In this document: positions 5,826-7,703 of the stretch, piece by piece | How positions within the stretch are numbered: position 1 is the stretch's first letter | How the letters are laid out: each line of letters opens with the position of its first letter | Assembly (NCBI GenBank): GCA_025963265.1 | Contig: JAOPUY010000501.1 | Coordinates: forward strand, 1-7,703 | From: Frankiales bacterium | GTDB taxonomy: Bacteria; Actinomycetota; Actinomycetes; Mycobacteriales; Jatrophihabitantaceae | Direction: 5' to 3' | Length of the DNA: 7,703 bases | Notes under the pieces: model-generated | The model's database searches: none | Told to the model about the DNA's origin: nothing | What the model saw: the letters and a program-made list of their open reading frames with translations, nothing else | Position numbers and translations under genes: made by a program

Positions 5826-5830
5826 CCCAG
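5811..5830 (-). promoter_or_regulatory. GC-rich hairpin just after the hhyS stop
   Basis: On the minus strand CTGGGCC and GGCCCCAG pair over seven positions with one bulged C, around the five-base loop AGCTC. The stem begins seven bases after the hhyS TAA. No U-tract follows, so it is more likely a 3'-end stabiliser or processing site that sets the hhyS to hhyL ratio than a terminator. Confidence 0.5.
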
Positions 5831-5837
5831 ATGCCAA

Positions 5838-6893
<1,056 letters not shown>

Positions 6894-6907
6894 GCTCGCC
6901 GCTTTCC

Positions 6908-6923
6908 GGAACCCGCCGGTTCC
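6908..6923. promoter_or_regulatory. Perfect palindrome in the hhyS leader
   Basis: GGAACC and GGTTCC flank a four-base spacer (CGCC on the plus strand). It lies 14 bases before the hhyS start codon and downstream of the candidate promoter. It could be a repressor operator or, in the leader RNA, a hairpin just upstream of the ribosome-binding region. No T-run follows on the minus strand, so it is not a terminator for hypB. Confidence 0.45.
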
Positions 6924-6969
6924 CAGCCACTGGAATCGGGCGTCGATCCACCTGCGTGACCTACCACAC

Positions 6970-6999
6970 GTTCTACGCTCTGCCGCCGGGCGAGGTCAA
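6970..6999 (-). promoter_or_regulatory. Candidate promoter of the hhySL operon
   Basis: On the minus strand TTGACC (6999-6994) and TAGAAC (6975-6970) are separated by 18 bases. They resemble actinobacterial housekeeping -35 and -10 boxes (TTGAC and TAGRRT). Transcription would begin near 6963 and give a leader of about 70 bases. Short boxes like these can arise by chance, so the position in the only sizeable gap of the window is the main support. Whether hypB also reads through into hhyS is not known. Confidence 0.45.
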
Positions 7000-7009
7000 G
7001 AGCGCTTTC

Positions 7010-7703
7010 TCAACCCAGCTGCGGCGGCTGACCACCGGCCGTCGAACGCAGCCAGCCGTACCATTCGGCCAGTCCTTCGCCGCTGGTGGCTGACAGGATC
7101 AGCGCCGCCAGATCCGGATTCACCAGTCGGGCCGAGCGGATGCACTCCTCGACATCGAAGTCCACGTAGGGCAGCAGATCCGACTTGTTGATCACCAGCA
7201 GATCCGCCCCGGCGAACATCTGCGGGTACTTCAGCGGCTTGTCGGCGCCCTCGGTCACGGAGATGACCACGACCTTGGCCGATTCGCCCAGATCGAACAT
7301 CGCCGGGCAGACCAGGTTGCCGACGTTCTCGATGAACAGCACCGAGCCGTCGCCCGGCCGCAGCTGGTCCAGGGCCAGCCGCGCCATCTCGGCGTCGAGG
7401 TGGCAGCCGGCGCCGGTGTTGACCTGCACGACCGGCACGCCCGTGGCGCGAATCCGGTCCGCGTCCAGCAGCGTCTCTTGATCGCCTTCGATCACGGCGA
7501 CCGGCAACTCCTCGGCCAGGTCGGTGAGCGTGCGGACTAGCAAGGTCGTCTTGCCTGAACCGGGTGAGCTCATCAGGTTCAGCGCGGTGATCTGGTGATC
7601 CCGCAGCCATTGCCGGTTCGCGGCCGCCAGGCCGTCGTTCTTGGCCAGCACCTCGATCTCCAGTCGCTGGGTGCGGGTCGCCTTCGCCGCTGCACTGGCG
7701 TGG
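7010..7703 (-). CDS. hypB: HypB, hydrogenase nickel-incorporation GTPase, 5' end beyond the window
   Basis: HypB is a G3E-type P-loop GTPase that works with HypA to load nickel into the hydrogenase large subunit in the cytoplasm. Counting from the GTG at 7651, the P-loop is SSPGSGKTT (28-36). GDQET (56-60) follows in the switch region. The intersubunit metal site has Cys83-His84 (AGCHLDAEM) and Cys115 (NLVCPAMFD), and the NKxD guanine motif is NKSD (155-158). GTG 7651 is unlikely to be the real start: the frame stays open to the window edge and reads TRTQRLEIEVLAKNDGLAA, matching the helix that precedes the G domain in HypB proteins. The start, and any N-terminal CxxCGC or His-rich nickel store, lie outside. 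The stop is 116 bases before hhyS. HypA is not visible and may be just upstream. Confidence 0.96.
   Translation of the reverse strand, partial: HASAAAKATRTQRLEIEVLAKNDGLAAANRQWLRDHQITALNLMSSPGSGKTTLLVRTLTDLAEELPVAVIEGDQETLLDADRIRATGVPVVQVNTGAGCHLDAEMARLALDQLRPGDGSVLFIENVGNLVCPAMFDLGESAKVVVISVTEGADKPLKYPQMFAGADLLVINKSDLLPYVDFDVEECIRSARLVNPDLAALILSATSGEGLAEWYGWLRSTAGGQPPQLG

Noticed and set aside
5811..5830. Rho-independent terminator after hhyS
   Set aside because: The stem is GC-rich but no U-tract follows, and termination here would cut off hhyL, which must be co-expressed.
5784..5837. 18-residue N-terminal extension of HhyL
   Set aside because: The extension reads through the structured spacer and would begin immediately next to the hhyS stop without a ribosome site. 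The ATG at 5781-5783 has a good site.
6956..7094. Plus-strand short open frame starting at GTG 6956, reading VTYHTFYALPPGEVKSAF at first
   Set aside because: It looks protein-like for about 20 codons, but most of the rest is antisense to hypB, it has no clear ribosome site, and it resembles no family I know.

Overview
The window is the core of a group 1h [NiFe]-hydrogenase locus (the actinobacterial type, once called group 5), the enzyme family that lets aerobic bacteria live on trace and atmospheric H2. All nine genes lie on the minus strand, so transcription runs from the right edge to the left edge. The DNA is very GC-rich (roughly two-thirds by eye, not computed), GTG starts are common, and the accessory families (DUF5947, DUF6084, a DUF6893-like micropeptide) are those found beside this hydrogenase in Actinomycetota. 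A high-GC actinobacterium is therefore the best guess. Group 1h enzymes also occur in Chloroflexota, Acidobacteriota and a few Proteobacteria, so the phylum is not proven.

Layout in transcription order: hypB (nickel-insertion GTPase, 5' end beyond the right edge); a 116-base gap with a candidate promoter and a short palindrome; hhyS (small subunit); a structured 54-base spacer; hhyL (large subunit); hhyE (NifU-like plus Rieske-like iron-sulfur protein); a DUF5947 protein; a DUF6084 protein; a 473-residue protein of unknown function; a 39-residue single-helix membrane protein; and the start of a hydrogenase maturation protease that runs off the left edge. From hhyE to the micropeptide, each gene's start overlaps the preceding stop by four bases (ATGA or GTGA). 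hhyE begins two bases after the hhyL stop.

How it fits together: HypB delivers nickel to the HhyL precursor. The protease then removes the C-terminal tail after the last cysteine motif, and HhyL pairs with HhyS. HhyS has no Tat signal, so the enzyme should be cytoplasmic. Electrons leave through three clusters, all predicted to be [4Fe-4S], the proximal one with an aspartate ligand. HhyE is the likely next carrier or an assembly factor. The micropeptide could tie the complex to the membrane and the respiratory chain.

The least understood part is the four-gene block at 200-3031, which is tightly coupled to the hydrogenase but has no assigned biochemistry. Several junctions also carry inverted repeats around stop/start codons, suggesting that translation is tuned by RNA structure. 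No rRNA, tRNA, CRISPR array or mobile element was seen. The only gaps between genes are 116, 54, 15 and 2 bases, and no stretch of 300 bases lacks a gene.
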